Of a stretch of DNA of 60,860 nucleotides, positions 53,322 through 60,860 are shown piece by piece. Each line of letters opens with the position of its first letter. Positions within the stretch are counted from its first letter, which is position 1. The translations under genes and the position numbers were made by a program. The DNA comes from an uncultured Eubacterium sp. Its GTDB lineage: Bacteria > Bacillota > Clostridia > Lachnospirales > Lachnospiraceae. The stretch spans positions 1 through 60,860 of the forward strand of contig CAJUBQ010000023.1 in assembly GCA_910584595.1 (NCBI GenBank). Direction: 5' to 3'. The notes beneath the pieces are model-generated. The model was not told the DNA's origin. It ran no database searches and was given only the letters and a program-made list of their open reading frames with translations.

Positions 53322-54230
53322 GTGAAAAAGCAGAATATCTTTCAAAAATTTTTATATTCCCAGAAGGTAGCGCCATATGTATTTGTATTGCCGTTTTTAT
53401 TAAGTTTTTGTATCTTCTGGATTTATCCGCTGTGCAGTACGGTAGTTATGAGTTTTCAGGAAATTAAACCGGCTGGTACGGTATGGGTTGGAACAACCAA
53501 CTATGGTAAGCTGTTAAAGGATTCCGTGTTCCATACAGCGATTGGGAACAGCTTTTTGTATATGATTCTTACATTAGTATTGCTGATTCCATTTCCAATG
53601 CTGTTTGCAGCGTTGATGGACAGTCGTCTTGTTAAGGCGAAGGGGCTTTGGAAAGCTATCCTGTATATGCCGTCTTTAACGTCTGTTGTTATTTCCGGTA
53701 CATTATTCCGTTTTATGTTTACAGAAATGAAAACAGGGCAGATGAACGTAATCATGCAGGCTTTGGGGCAGCAGCCGATCGCATGGCTGAAAATCAAAGG
53801 GACTGCTTATGTTGCACTGCTGATGCTCGCCTGCTGGAGATGGACGGGTGTAAATATGCTTTATTTCCTGTCCGGATTGAAAGGGATTGATACAAGCTTA
53901 TATGAATCTGCTGAGATTGACGGGGCTACTTCCTGGAAGCGGTTTTGGTATATTACGCTTCCGCTGCTGAAACCGACGACAGTTTATGTATGTACAATTT
54001 CGGTATATGCAGGTCTTGCAATGTTCCTGGAATCCTTCATGTTATGGCCGGGAAATACATCTCCAAAGAACATCGGTCTTACTATCGTAGGTTACCTGTA
54101 CCGTCGTGGTATTGAAAAGAATCAGATGGGTTATGCTTCTGCGGTCGGTCTCGTGCTGTTAGTAATTGCGCTTATTATTAATATGGTACAGTTAGTCATG
54201 ACTGGTACGTTTAAGAAGGAGGAGAGGTAA
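53322..54230 (+). CDS. Arabinoside ABC importer permease 1 (MalF type)
   Basis: 302-residue CUT1 permease with six membrane segments. The EAA coupling loop reads ESAEIDGATSWKRF (about residues 196-209) then LPLLKP. Start is GTG with GGAGAGG upstream. Pairs with the permease encoded next. No ATPase gene in the locus, as in the N-glycan importer. Confidence 0.87.
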   Translation: MKKQNIFQKFLYSQKVAPYVFVLPFLLSFCIFWIYPLCSTVVMSFQEIKPAGTVWVGTTNYGKLLKDSVFHTAIGNSFLYMILTLVLLIPFPMLFAALMDSRLVKAKGLWKAILYMPSLTSVVISGTLFRFMFTEMKTGQMNVIMQALGQQPIAWLKIKGTAYVALLMLACWRWTGVNMLYFLSGLKGIDTSLYESAEIDGATSWKRFWYITLPLLKPTTVYVCTISVYAGLAMFLESFMLWPGNTSPKNIGLTIVGYLYRRGIEKNQMGYASAVGLVLLVIALIINMVQLVMTGTFKKEER

Positions 54231-55103
54231 ATGGCTAATACAAAATCAGAACAGGTTGGCGGTACAAAAACGACAGTCCTGACCGTGATTTCTACAGGGC
54301 TCTTCGTTCTTGTAAGCTCTATTATAGTATTCCCTGTGCTTGCCGGTTTCCTCGCATCTTTCCGGCCGGGCCAGGAGCTGTTCCGCAGGGGGTTGTCGTT
54401 AAACTTAAACTTTTCGACGATGACACTGAAAAATTATCAATATATTTTCAGCGGCAATTCAGATTCCTTAAAGTATTTGAACTCGTTTAAGAACAGTTTG
54501 TTTTTAACATTTGTTACGGTAGTGGCTACATTGGTTGTCTGCTATTTTATAGCATACGGTATTTCCATGTATGAATTTAAACTTCGTAACCTGTTGTTTT
54601 TCCTTGTCATTGCAACGATGATGGTTCCTTTTGAAATCTTAATGCTTCCTTTATATCAGGAAATCATTAAATTAAACCTTACAGATACAACATGGGGCGT
54701 AGTGCTTCCTGGCGTATGCGGCGCTTCAACAATCTTTTTCTTCCGCCAGTATATGATCGGTCTGCCGAAAGAATTGCTGGAAGCAGGACGTATTGACGGG
54801 GCGAGTGAGTATGGTATCTGTACAAAAATTATGCTTCCGATTGTAAAACCGGCATTTGCTTCTATGGCAATCTTAACGTCAATGGGATCCTGGAATAACC
54901 TGCTGTGGCCGATGCTTGTTTACAGAAGCCAGGCAAAATTTACACTTCCGGTATATTTGAACGGACTTTTGAATCCATATGGAAACAACTATGATATCCT
55001 GATTGCGGGATCTATGTTTTCCATCATACCGGTATTAATCGTATTCCTCTGCTTCCAGAGCTACTTTATTGATGGTATGGTTGCCGGTGCAGTTAAGGGT
55101 TAA
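54231..55103 (+). CDS. Arabinoside ABC importer permease 2 (MalG type)
   Basis: 290-residue CUT1 permease whose ATG follows the previous stop without a gap, so the two are translationally coupled (GGAGGAGAG in the 3' end of the preceding gene is the ribosome binding site). Six membrane segments. Coupling loop EAGRIDGASEYG (about 183-194), then LPIVKP. Confidence 0.88.
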   Translation: MANTKSEQVGGTKTTVLTVISTGLFVLVSSIIVFPVLAGFLASFRPGQELFRRGLSLNLNFSTMTLKNYQYIFSGNSDSLKYLNSFKNSLFLTFVTVVATLVVCYFIAYGISMYEFKLRNLLFFLVIATMMVPFEILMLPLYQEIIKLNLTDTTWGVVLPGVCGASTIFFFRQYMIGLPKELLEAGRIDGASEYGICTKIMLPIVKPAFASMAILTSMGSWNNLLWPMLVYRSQAKFTLPVYLNGLLNPYGNNYDILIAGSMFSIIPVLIVFLCFQSYFIDGMVAGAVKG

Positions 55104-55193
55104 GAGTCATAGGACAGTTCGATACGTTTGAACTGACAGAGAAAATTATATCAGCTTTTCTATACATAGGAATGGGTATTGATTTGCTTCGGG

Positions 55194-55260
55194 CAGCGGC
55201 CAGTCGATGCCGGTAAGATTTAGAAAGACCGGTATCGACTGGGGCTGGCCGTTCTTTTTT
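55194..55260 (+). terminator. Large stem-loop after the permease genes
   Basis: AGTCGATGCCGGT pairs with ACCGGTATCGACT, flanked by outer CGGCC/GGCCG pairing, followed by TTCTTTTTT. A strong terminator, or partial terminator before the glycosidase genes. Confidence 0.75.
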
Positions 55261-55319
55261 GGCAATATGGGATTTGTTTATGTTTGACATAAGTTTGGAA
55301 AAGGAAAGAAGGAATAGGA

Positions 55320-56273
55320 ATGGATACAAGATTAAAGTATAATGAACCATGGATTTTGCAGAGGGCAGATCCTTATGTGTACAAGCATACGGATGGGTGG
55401 TATTATTTTACGGCATCTGTGCCTGCTTATGATGGGATCTGTCTGCGCAGAGCCAAAAGCCTGGCAGAGCTTCCACAGGCTGAAGAGGTGGAAGTGTGGC
55501 ATAAGCATGAAGAAGGTCCGATGAGCATTCATATCTGGGCGCCTGAGCTGTACTATTTAGATGGTAAATGGTATATTTATTATGCAGGAGGCGATAAAGA
55601 CGATGTATGGGCGATTCGGCCGTATGTATTGGAGTGCGAGGGAAGCGATCCTTTGAAAGACCCATGGAAAGAGCTTGGAAAAATGAAGCGCGCACCGGAA
55701 GATGAATTTTCATTTGAAGCATTTTCCCTGGATGCGACAGTATTCGAAAATAAAGGCGAGTATTATTATGTATGGGCGGAAAAAGTCGGCGTCGGCAAAC
55801 AAATTTCTAATCTGTATATTGCAAAAATGGAACATCCGCATCAGCTGAAAACAGTGCAGGTGCTGCTGACTACGCCGGACTATGACTGGGAGCGTATCGG
55901 TTTTTGGGTAAACGAAGGCCCGGCAGTGATAAAACACGGCAATAAACTTTTTTTGACCTATTCTGCCAGTGAGACAGGAGAGCATTACTGTATGGGTATG
56001 CTGACAGCAGACATGGATGCGGATCTGCTGGATCCATTGTCATGGAAAAAAGAGCGGTATCCGGTGCTGGAGACAGATGCCTCCAAAAATATATTTGGAC
56101 CGGGACATAATTCCTTTACTACAGATGAAGAAGGAAATGATATTATGGTATACCATCTGCGTACGGAAGCTAAAATCGAAGGAAATCCGCTGTATAATCC
56201 GAACCGTCATGCCAGTCTGATGAAAATCCGCTGGGACGATGAGGGAAGACCTGTATTTTCTTATGATGAGTAA
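55320..56273 (+). CDS. GH43-family glycosidase
   Basis: 317-residue five-bladed beta-propeller glycosidase with no signal peptide. GH43 catalytic triad candidates: Asp17 in QRADPYV (general base), Asp138 in FSLDATVF (pKa modulator) and Glu199 in VNEGPAV (general acid). HIWAPELYY is the other family hallmark. Activity is arabinofuranosidase, arabinanase or xylosidase-like. Position beside a GH51 arabinofuranosidase favours action on intracellular arabino-oligosaccharides. GGAA lies before the ATG; a linker stem-loop separates it from the permeases. Confidence 0.85.
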   Translation: MDTRLKYNEPWILQRADPYVYKHTDGWYYFTASVPAYDGICLRRAKSLAELPQAEEVEVWHKHEEGPMSIHIWAPELYYLDGKWYIYYAGGDKDDVWAIRPYVLECEGSDPLKDPWKELGKMKRAPEDEFSFEAFSLDATVFENKGEYYYVWAEKVGVGKQISNLYIAKMEHPHQLKTVQVLLTTPDYDWERIGFWVNEGPAVIKHGNKLFLTYSASETGEHYCMGMLTADMDADLLDPLSWKKERYPVLETDASKNIFGPGHNSFTTDEEGNDIMVYHLRTEAKIEGNPLYNPNRHASLMKIRWDDEGRPVFSYDE

Positions 56274-56347
56274 CAGATATTCGTATAATGAACAGCTGCG
56301 CAGTATAAGTAAGAATGAATGATGATGTATGATAAAAGGAGATTTGA

Positions 56348-57856
56348 ATGGCTAAATTAGTAATTAACGACGCAAAAAAGCAGGGACGCATTGAACCTGA
56401 AATATATGGCCAGTTTTCGGAGCACCTGGGCAGGGGTATTTATGAAGGGTTATTTGTAACTGAAGATTCCGGGATTGAAAATGTCAACGGGATGCGTACA
56501 GACGTTGTAGAGGCGTTAAAAGAGCTTGAGGTGCCTGTGCTGCGCTGGCCTGGCGGATGCTTTGCGGATGAATATCACTGGATGGATGGCATCGGGCCGA
56601 AAGAAAACCGCAAGCGTATGATTAACACGAACTGGGGCGGCGTCGTAGAAGACAATAGTTTTGGGACGCATGAGTTTATGGAGCTGTGCCGTCAGCTGGG
56701 ATGCAAGACGTATGTGAACGGCAACCTTGGAAGCGGTACGGTGCAGGAAATGGCAGAATGGATTGAGTATATGACATTTGAGGGCGTATCGCCGATGGCT
56801 GACCTGCGCAAAAAAAACGGGCATGAAGAACCATGGAAAGTAGATTATTTTGGCGTAGGCAATGAAAACTGGGGATGCGGCGGCAATATGAATCCGGAAC
56901 ATTATGCAAATGAGTATCGCCGTTATCAGACGTTTGTTAAAAATCTGGATGAAGATAAAGATCAGATTCAGAAAGTATGCTGCGGCGCCAATGTAGACGA
57001 CTATTACTGGACGAAAGATGTGATGAAGACCTGCTTTGCACATGTGGAGAAAAAGAAGCATGGCAATATGGATTATTTGTCACTGCATTACTATGTTCAT
57101 CCTGAAGGATGGGAGATCAAAGGCAGCGCGACCGATTTTGACGAAGAGGTATGGTATAAAACACTCAGTAAAACATTATATATGGACGAGCTGATTGAAA
57201 GACACGGGACGATTATGGACCGGTTTGATCCTTTGAAAAAAATCGGAATGTCTGTGGATGAGTGGGGAACGTGGTTTACCTGCGAGCCGGGCACAAATCC
57301 GGGATTTTTGTATCAGCAGAATACGGTTCGTGATGCGCTTGTTGCAGGTATTACGCTGAACATTTTTAATAAGCATTGTGACCGTGTAAAGATGGCATGT
57401 ATCGCACAGACAGTCAATGTCCTGCAGGCGATGCTTTTAACAGAAGGCGAAAAGATGATAAAAACGCCGACGTATTATGTCTTTCATATGTATCGCCATC
57501 ATCAGGGTGCAGATTTGATTAGCAGTGAATTAACAGGCGTGGAAGATATCGGTATGGGAGAGTGGTATGTTCCACAGGTAACGGAGTCTGTATCAGAGAA
57601 AGACGGTATTATTACGATTACGCTGAATAATTTGTCTGCAACCGATGCTCTGCATATGGATGTGCAGTTTACCGGCGACAGAGATTATGAAGTTGTAGAG
57701 GCAAATATTGTTACACACCAGGACATGCATGCATATAATACGTTTGAAGAACCTGAGAATGTAAAAGAAGAGACATTCAAAGATTATAAACTGGAAGGCG
57801 GCAGAATGAAGCTGACGCTGCCTGCGTGCAGTGTGGCGGAGATTCGGGTGAAATAG
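56348..57856 (+). CDS. GH51 alpha-L-arabinofuranosidase
   Basis: 502-residue cytoplasmic arabinofuranosidase of standard length. TIM-barrel acid/base Glu173 in GVGNENWG and nucleophile Glu305 in SVDEWGTWF. RWPGGCFADEYHW and a C-terminal beta-sandwich are typical. It removes L-arabinofuranosyl residues from imported oligosaccharides. AAGGAG lies 7 nt before the ATG. Last gene of the locus. Confidence 0.93.
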   Translation: MAKLVINDAKKQGRIEPEIYGQFSEHLGRGIYEGLFVTEDSGIENVNGMRTDVVEALKELEVPVLRWPGGCFADEYHWMDGIGPKENRKRMINTNWGGVVEDNSFGTHEFMELCRQLGCKTYVNGNLGSGTVQEMAEWIEYMTFEGVSPMADLRKKNGHEEPWKVDYFGVGNENWGCGGNMNPEHYANEYRRYQTFVKNLDEDKDQIQKVCCGANVDDYYWTKDVMKTCFAHVEKKKHGNMDYLSLHYYVHPEGWEIKGSATDFDEEVWYKTLSKTLYMDELIERHGTIMDRFDPLKKIGMSVDEWGTWFTCEPGTNPGFLYQQNTVRDALVAGITLNIFNKHCDRVKMACIAQTVNVLQAMLLTEGEKMIKTPTYYVFHMYRHHQGADLISSELTGVEDIGMGEWYVPQVTESVSEKDGIITITLNNLSATDALHMDVQFTGDRDYEVVEANIVTHQDMHAYNTFEEPENVKEETFKDYKLEGGRMKLTLPACSVAEIRVK

Positions 57857-57905
57857 TATCCGTCGTAAGAAGCTGATTTGTTACAGAAAATGATATATTA
57901 AAATT

Positions 57906-57948
57906 AAAAATCCTAAGGAATGTTTTGATACAGACTTTAGGATTTTTT
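57906..57948. terminator. Terminator after the GH51 gene
   Basis: AAAAATCCTAA pairs with TTAGGATTTTTT. The stem is A/T-rich but the T run is clear. Confidence 0.75.
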
Positions 57949-58077
57949 AATTTGTGAAATTATTATGATTTGTCTTTATGATTTGATTTGAATATGCTAT
58001 AATAAAAATGTTTTATGCATAAGAAACAGCATACAGCAATATTTGATATGGAGTGTACACAGAAAAGGATTTGAAAA

Positions 58078-58728
58078 ATGAGAAAAAATGGAAAAAAAGG
58101 GTTTCTGCCCGGAGAATATATAATAGCCGCCCTGCTTGCGGCAGTCATTATATTCGGCGTATGGTTCGCAATGCGTGCGGATGAAGGAAAACGCAAAAGT
58201 GTGGATGGAACGTATTCGTGTGAATATCCGATCAATGGTTCGGATGACAAATCAATTGTTGTATATTATAAGTTTGATGCAGACAAGGGTACTTATGATG
58301 AGCTTTGGGGAGAGCGTTCTTTGATGACAGGCAGCTATACGGTGGATAAGGATGTTGTGACGCTTGTCTCAGATGGAAGAGAGGATATCGGCGCAGAGAG
58401 TGAGACGGCTGTTTTTTCTGTCAAAGACAATCTGCTCATTCCGCAAAACTATATGTATGAAGGCAGTTTGCCTGCGGATGATGTTTTTGATGCAGAATGT
58501 ACGATGGTGGATAGCGCCGGCCAGGAGTATGTTGTAAGTTTTTCAAAAGACGGCAGCTATACGTATACGATCAAGGGGAAGACAGAAGCAGATGACAGCG
58601 TTGTAAAGGGATTTTATGAGCGTGAAGGGGATATTTTGCACCGAACGAACGCAGATGGTTCGCCATTGTCAGATTTTTATGTATTTAATGGAAAACTGGC
58701 AGGTATTTTTTATACGAAGGAGCAGTAG
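58078..58728 (+). CDS. Single-pass membrane protein, function unknown
   Basis: 216 residues: one membrane segment (about 13-32) after a Lys-rich start, then a beta-rich extracellular region of about 180 residues containing two similar halves. Each half reads like GTYSCEYP / GKTEADDSVVKGFYE, as in lipocalin-like domains. No Cys anchoring. Ends 3 nt before the next gene, so the two are probably co-translated. Function unknown. Confidence 0.6.
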   Translation: MRKNGKKGFLPGEYIIAALLAAVIIFGVWFAMRADEGKRKSVDGTYSCEYPINGSDDKSIVVYYKFDADKGTYDELWGERSLMTGSYTVDKDVVTLVSDGREDIGAESETAVFSVKDNLLIPQNYMYEGSLPADDVFDAECTMVDSAGQEYVVSFSKDGSYTYTIKGKTEADDSVVKGFYEREGDILHRTNADGSPLSDFYVFNGKLAGIFYTKEQ

Positions 58729-58731
58729 TGT

Positions 58732-59385
58732 ATGAACAATATTTTTAATTATGACAATGGATTTTTCAGAGTAGTCAATAAAATTGTAGATGGTTTTTGG
58801 GCAAGTATTTTGTGGTTTGTTTTCAGTCTGCCTATTGTGACATTTGGAGCGTCTACAACAGCATTTTACTATACGGTGCATAAGTCTTTGCGCGGAAACA
58901 GGGGTTATGTATGGAGGAGCTTTTGGAGCTCCTTTAAATCCAATTTTAAACAGACGACAAAGATCTGGATTATTTTGTTTATTATCTTTGCGTTTTTGTT
59001 TGCGGATCATCGGATTATGTTTACATTTTTAGAACAGGGATCCAGGCTGGGGATGCTGTACTATTTTTTCTATTTTCTTATGTTTTTCTGGGCGGTGTGG
59101 TGTGTTTACATTTTTGCTTACTCAGCCAGGTTTGAGAACGGACTAAAGAATACAATGAAAAATGCAGGAATTATTGCGCTTTTAAACCTTCCATGGTCAA
59201 TTGTAGTGCTTGTGCTTTTGTTGGCAGGTATGCTTTTGATTTATCTGTCTCCGATTGCAATTACTTTTATACCAGCGGTAGTGACATATTTATATGATAT
59301 GTTTTTGGAAAAGATCTTTCGTAAGTATATGACAGAAGAGGATTTGAAAAAGGAAGAAGCGCTCGATTGGGGAGATCATTTTTAA
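58732..59385 (+). CDS. YesL-like DUF624 membrane protein
   Basis: 217 residues, five to six hydrophobic segments, with the opening FNYDNGFFRVVNKIVDGFW and the LPIVTFGASTTAFYY block of the YesL/DUF624 family. YesL homologues sit beside carbohydrate ABC transporters and two-component systems; here the arabinoside locus is 1 kb upstream. Function unproven. Starts 3 nt after the preceding stop. Confidence 0.8.
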   Translation: MNNIFNYDNGFFRVVNKIVDGFWASILWFVFSLPIVTFGASTTAFYYTVHKSLRGNRGYVWRSFWSSFKSNFKQTTKIWIILFIIFAFLFADHRIMFTFLEQGSRLGMLYYFFYFLMFFWAVWCVYIFAYSARFENGLKNTMKNAGIIALLNLPWSIVVLVLLLAGMLLIYLSPIAITFIPAVVTYLYDMFLEKIFRKYMTEEDLKKEEALDWGDHF

Positions 59386-59390
59386 TATCG

Positions 59391-59424
59391 AAAAAGCAGC
59401 AGAAATACAATCTGCTGCTTTTTT
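59391..59424. terminator. Bidirectional terminator between convergent genes
   Basis: AAAAAGCAGCAG pairs with CTGCTGCTTTTTT around a short loop, between the YesL-like gene and the AICAR transformylase gene. Confidence 0.88.
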
Positions 59425-59447
59425 GGTGTATCAACCGCTTTTGATTT

Positions 59448-60629
59448 TCAGTGATGAAACAACCGGATTCCTGTAAAGGACATAACCATTCCATGCGCAT
59501 TGCATGCGTCTATAACATCCTGGTCACGTTTGGAACCGCCCGGCTGCGCAACATATTTGACGCCGCTTCGAAATGCACGTTCAATATTATCACTGAATGG
59601 GAAAAATGCGTCAGAGCCAAGCGTTACCTCTGAGTTTTGAGAAAGCCATTCACGTTTTTCCTCTGCGGTAAATATCGAAGGTTTTTCCTTGAATGTATTA
59701 GCCCATACATCGTCGCCCAGTACATCCATATAATCCTCTCCGATGTACAAGTCAATCGCATTGTCACGGTCTGCCCGTTTGATATCGTCACGAAACTGCA
59801 GATTCAGTACCTGCGGAGACTGACGCAAAAACCAATTGTCGGCCTTTGTGCCGGCGAGTCTTGTACAATGAATCCGTGACTGCTGTCCGGCACCAATACC
59901 GATGGCCTGTCCGCCTTTCACATAACAGACAGAATTAGACTGTGTGTATTTTAAGGTAATCATTGCGATTGCAAGATCGATTCTGGCTGCATCCGGCAGG
60001 TCTTTGTTTTCTGTCACGATATTTTGAAAAAATGCATCGTCAATATGTAATTCGTTACGGCCCTGTTCAAATGTAATGCCAAATACATCCTTGTGTTCAA
60101 CCGGGGCAGGCGTATAAGCCGGGTCGATTTGAATGACATTATAAGAGCCGCGTTTTTTCGTTTTTAAAATTTCAAGCGCTTCCGGCTCATAACCAGGAGC
60201 AATGACGCCATCTGAAACTTCATGTTTGATAAATTCAGCGGTAGGAACATCACACGGATCAGAAAGTGCAATAAAATCACCAAAGGAGGACATTCTGTCG
60301 GCGCCTCTTGCACGAACATAAGCGCTTGCCAGCGGTGAATATTCAATTGCATAGTCATCAGCCCAGTAAATCTTGCGTTCGATATCATTGAGAGGAAGTC
60401 CGACAGCAGCTCCGGCCGGAGATACATGTTTAAAAGAGGTAGCCGCCGGAAGGTTTGTCGCCTTTTTTAATTCTGTAACGAGCTGCCAGCCGTTAAAAGC
60501 ATCCAGAAAGTTAATATAACCGGGTTTGCCATTTAAGACCTGAATAGGCAGGCTGGAGCCGTCTTTCATAAAAATTCTGGAAGGCTTCTGATTCGGGTTG
60601 CATCCGTATTTCAGTTCTAATTCATTCAT
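59448..60629 (-). CDS. Free-standing AICAR transformylase (PurH C-terminal domain type)
   Basis: 393-residue enzyme for the penultimate step of IMP synthesis: formylation of AICAR by 10-formyl-THF. It holds only the AICARFT half of PurH; the N-terminal MGS-like IMP cyclohydrolase half is absent. Active-site Lys67 and His68 lie in SFKHVSPAGAA. Other conserved blocks are YTQSNSVCY, IGIGAGQQSRIHC, FFPFSDNIERA and the C-terminal RLFHH. These resemble animal ATIC more than the bacterial KH.NPCG form (from memory). AAGGAG lies 8 nt before the ATG, and a consensus promoter stands upstream. The cyclohydrolase gene is probably just outside the window. Confidence 0.92.
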   Translation of the reverse strand: MNELELKYGCNPNQKPSRIFMKDGSSLPIQVLNGKPGYINFLDAFNGWQLVTELKKATNLPAATSFKHVSPAGAAVGLPLNDIERKIYWADDYAIEYSPLASAYVRARGADRMSSFGDFIALSDPCDVPTAEFIKHEVSDGVIAPGYEPEALEILKTKKRGSYNVIQIDPAYTPAPVEHKDVFGITFEQGRNELHIDDAFFQNIVTENKDLPDAARIDLAIAMITLKYTQSNSVCYVKGGQAIGIGAGQQSRIHCTRLAGTKADNWFLRQSPQVLNLQFRDDIKRADRDNAIDLYIGEDYMDVLGDDVWANTFKEKPSIFTAEEKREWLSQNSEVTLGSDAFFPFSDNIERAFRSGVKYVAQPGGSKRDQDVIDACNAHGMVMSFTGIRLFHH

Positions 60630-60695
60630 AGTGGATTCTCCTTTTTGCGATGATTGTCATTGATATAATATAAGGATACTTTGATTCTGCCTGAA

Positions 60696-60724
60696 ATTAT
60701 AAAAGAGGAGTAAAAGATTGTCAA
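60696..60724 (-). promoter_or_regulatory. Perfect sigma-A promoter of the AICAR transformylase gene
   Basis: Read on the minus strand: TTGACA (60719-60724), 17 bp, TATAAT (60696-60701). The leader would be about 60 nt and contains no riboswitch-like fold. The tail of the window to 60860 shows only a terminator-like stem. Confidence 0.8.
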
Positions 60725-60793
60725 TATTCTTATTTTGCAACAGATTATTTAGATGGCGATTAATGTTACTATTCATGGGGATGGACAAGTAAC

Positions 60794-60823
60794 AAAGCAA
60801 CAGTATAGACAAAGTGTTGCTTT
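60794..60823. terminator. Terminator-like stem near the window end
   Basis: AAAGCAACA pairs with TGTTGCTTT around a 12-nt loop, followed on the plus strand by two more T. It probably ends a minus- or plus-strand gene beyond the window. Confidence 0.55.
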
Positions 60824-60860
60824 TTCCGGATTACCGGACGCCGGATGGTGGGGAGCTGCC

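Noticed and set aside
60630..60860. Purine riboswitch upstream of the AICAR transformylase gene
   Set aside because: The leader between promoter and ATG is too short (about 60 nt) and shows no aptamer-like stems.
1..60860. tRNA, rRNA or insertion sequence genes
   Set aside because: No cloverleaf-like sequence, rRNA motif or transposase frame was recognised in the spacers examined by eye.

Overview
The window looks like chromosome of a spore-forming, low-to-mid GC gut Clostridia species, most probably Lachnospiraceae. This rests on strong AGGAGG ribosome binding sites, consensus TTGACA/TATAAT promoters, CUT1 sugar importers without their own ATPase, a SpoIID/LysM spore-type protein, NYN-domain proteins and a ClpC-RadA neighbourhood. 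No rRNA, tRNA, CRISPR array, prophage or intact insertion sequence was seen.

Region 1 (1-15.4 kb) is a carbohydrate locus best read as N-glycan foraging. A GH85 endo-beta-N-acetylglucosaminidase lipoprotein would release glycans outside the cell. A binding lipoprotein and two permeases would import them. A cytoplasmic GH38 alpha-mannosidase, a GH130 phosphorylase and an unassigned GH42-like protein would take them apart. A fused ROK sugar kinase/type I mannose-6-phosphate isomerase would carry mannose to fructose-6-phosphate. Long imperfect palindromes lie on both sides of the fusion gene. Region 2 (16.1-22.0 kb) holds HPr with Lys at position 46 instead of the regulatory Ser, a Cof-type HAD phosphatase, a SpoIID + peptidoglycan-binding + LysM protein, and a PhoR/PhoB-type two-component pair.

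Region 3 (22.2-26.6 kb) is a visibly A/T-rich export cassette. It has a perfect sigma-A promoter, the 3' end of a broken gene that overlaps the next gene by ATGA, a small membrane protein, two half-size ABC exporters, and a short frame ending in or around Cys-rich sequence. It looks horizontally acquired and partly decayed. Region 4 (26.7-40.7 kb) is a mixed neighbourhood: a BIG2 surface protein, two ferredoxin-type aldo-keto reductases, an NSS transporter, a NYN protein, two metallophosphoesterases (one multidomain 5'-nucleotidase), an XRE regulator, small membrane proteins and a HAD phosphatase. A small GTAACAGTTCAGAT-type palindromic repeat recurs in its intergenic spaces.

Region 5 (40.8-50.4 kb) holds a membrane protein with a cadherin-like domain, ClpC, a small conserved protein, RadA, a second NYN protein, and a three-gene unit of two different ATP-grasp enzymes followed by a Cys-rich 86-residue protein whose function I cannot assign. 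Region 6 (50.4-57.9 kb) is an arabinose-polymer locus: a winged-helix regulator facing a binding protein, two permeases, a GH43 enzyme and a GH51 alpha-L-arabinofuranosidase. The window closes with a small membrane protein, a YesL-like membrane protein and, on the minus strand, a free-standing AICAR transformylase whose sequence resembles the C-terminal half of animal ATIC.
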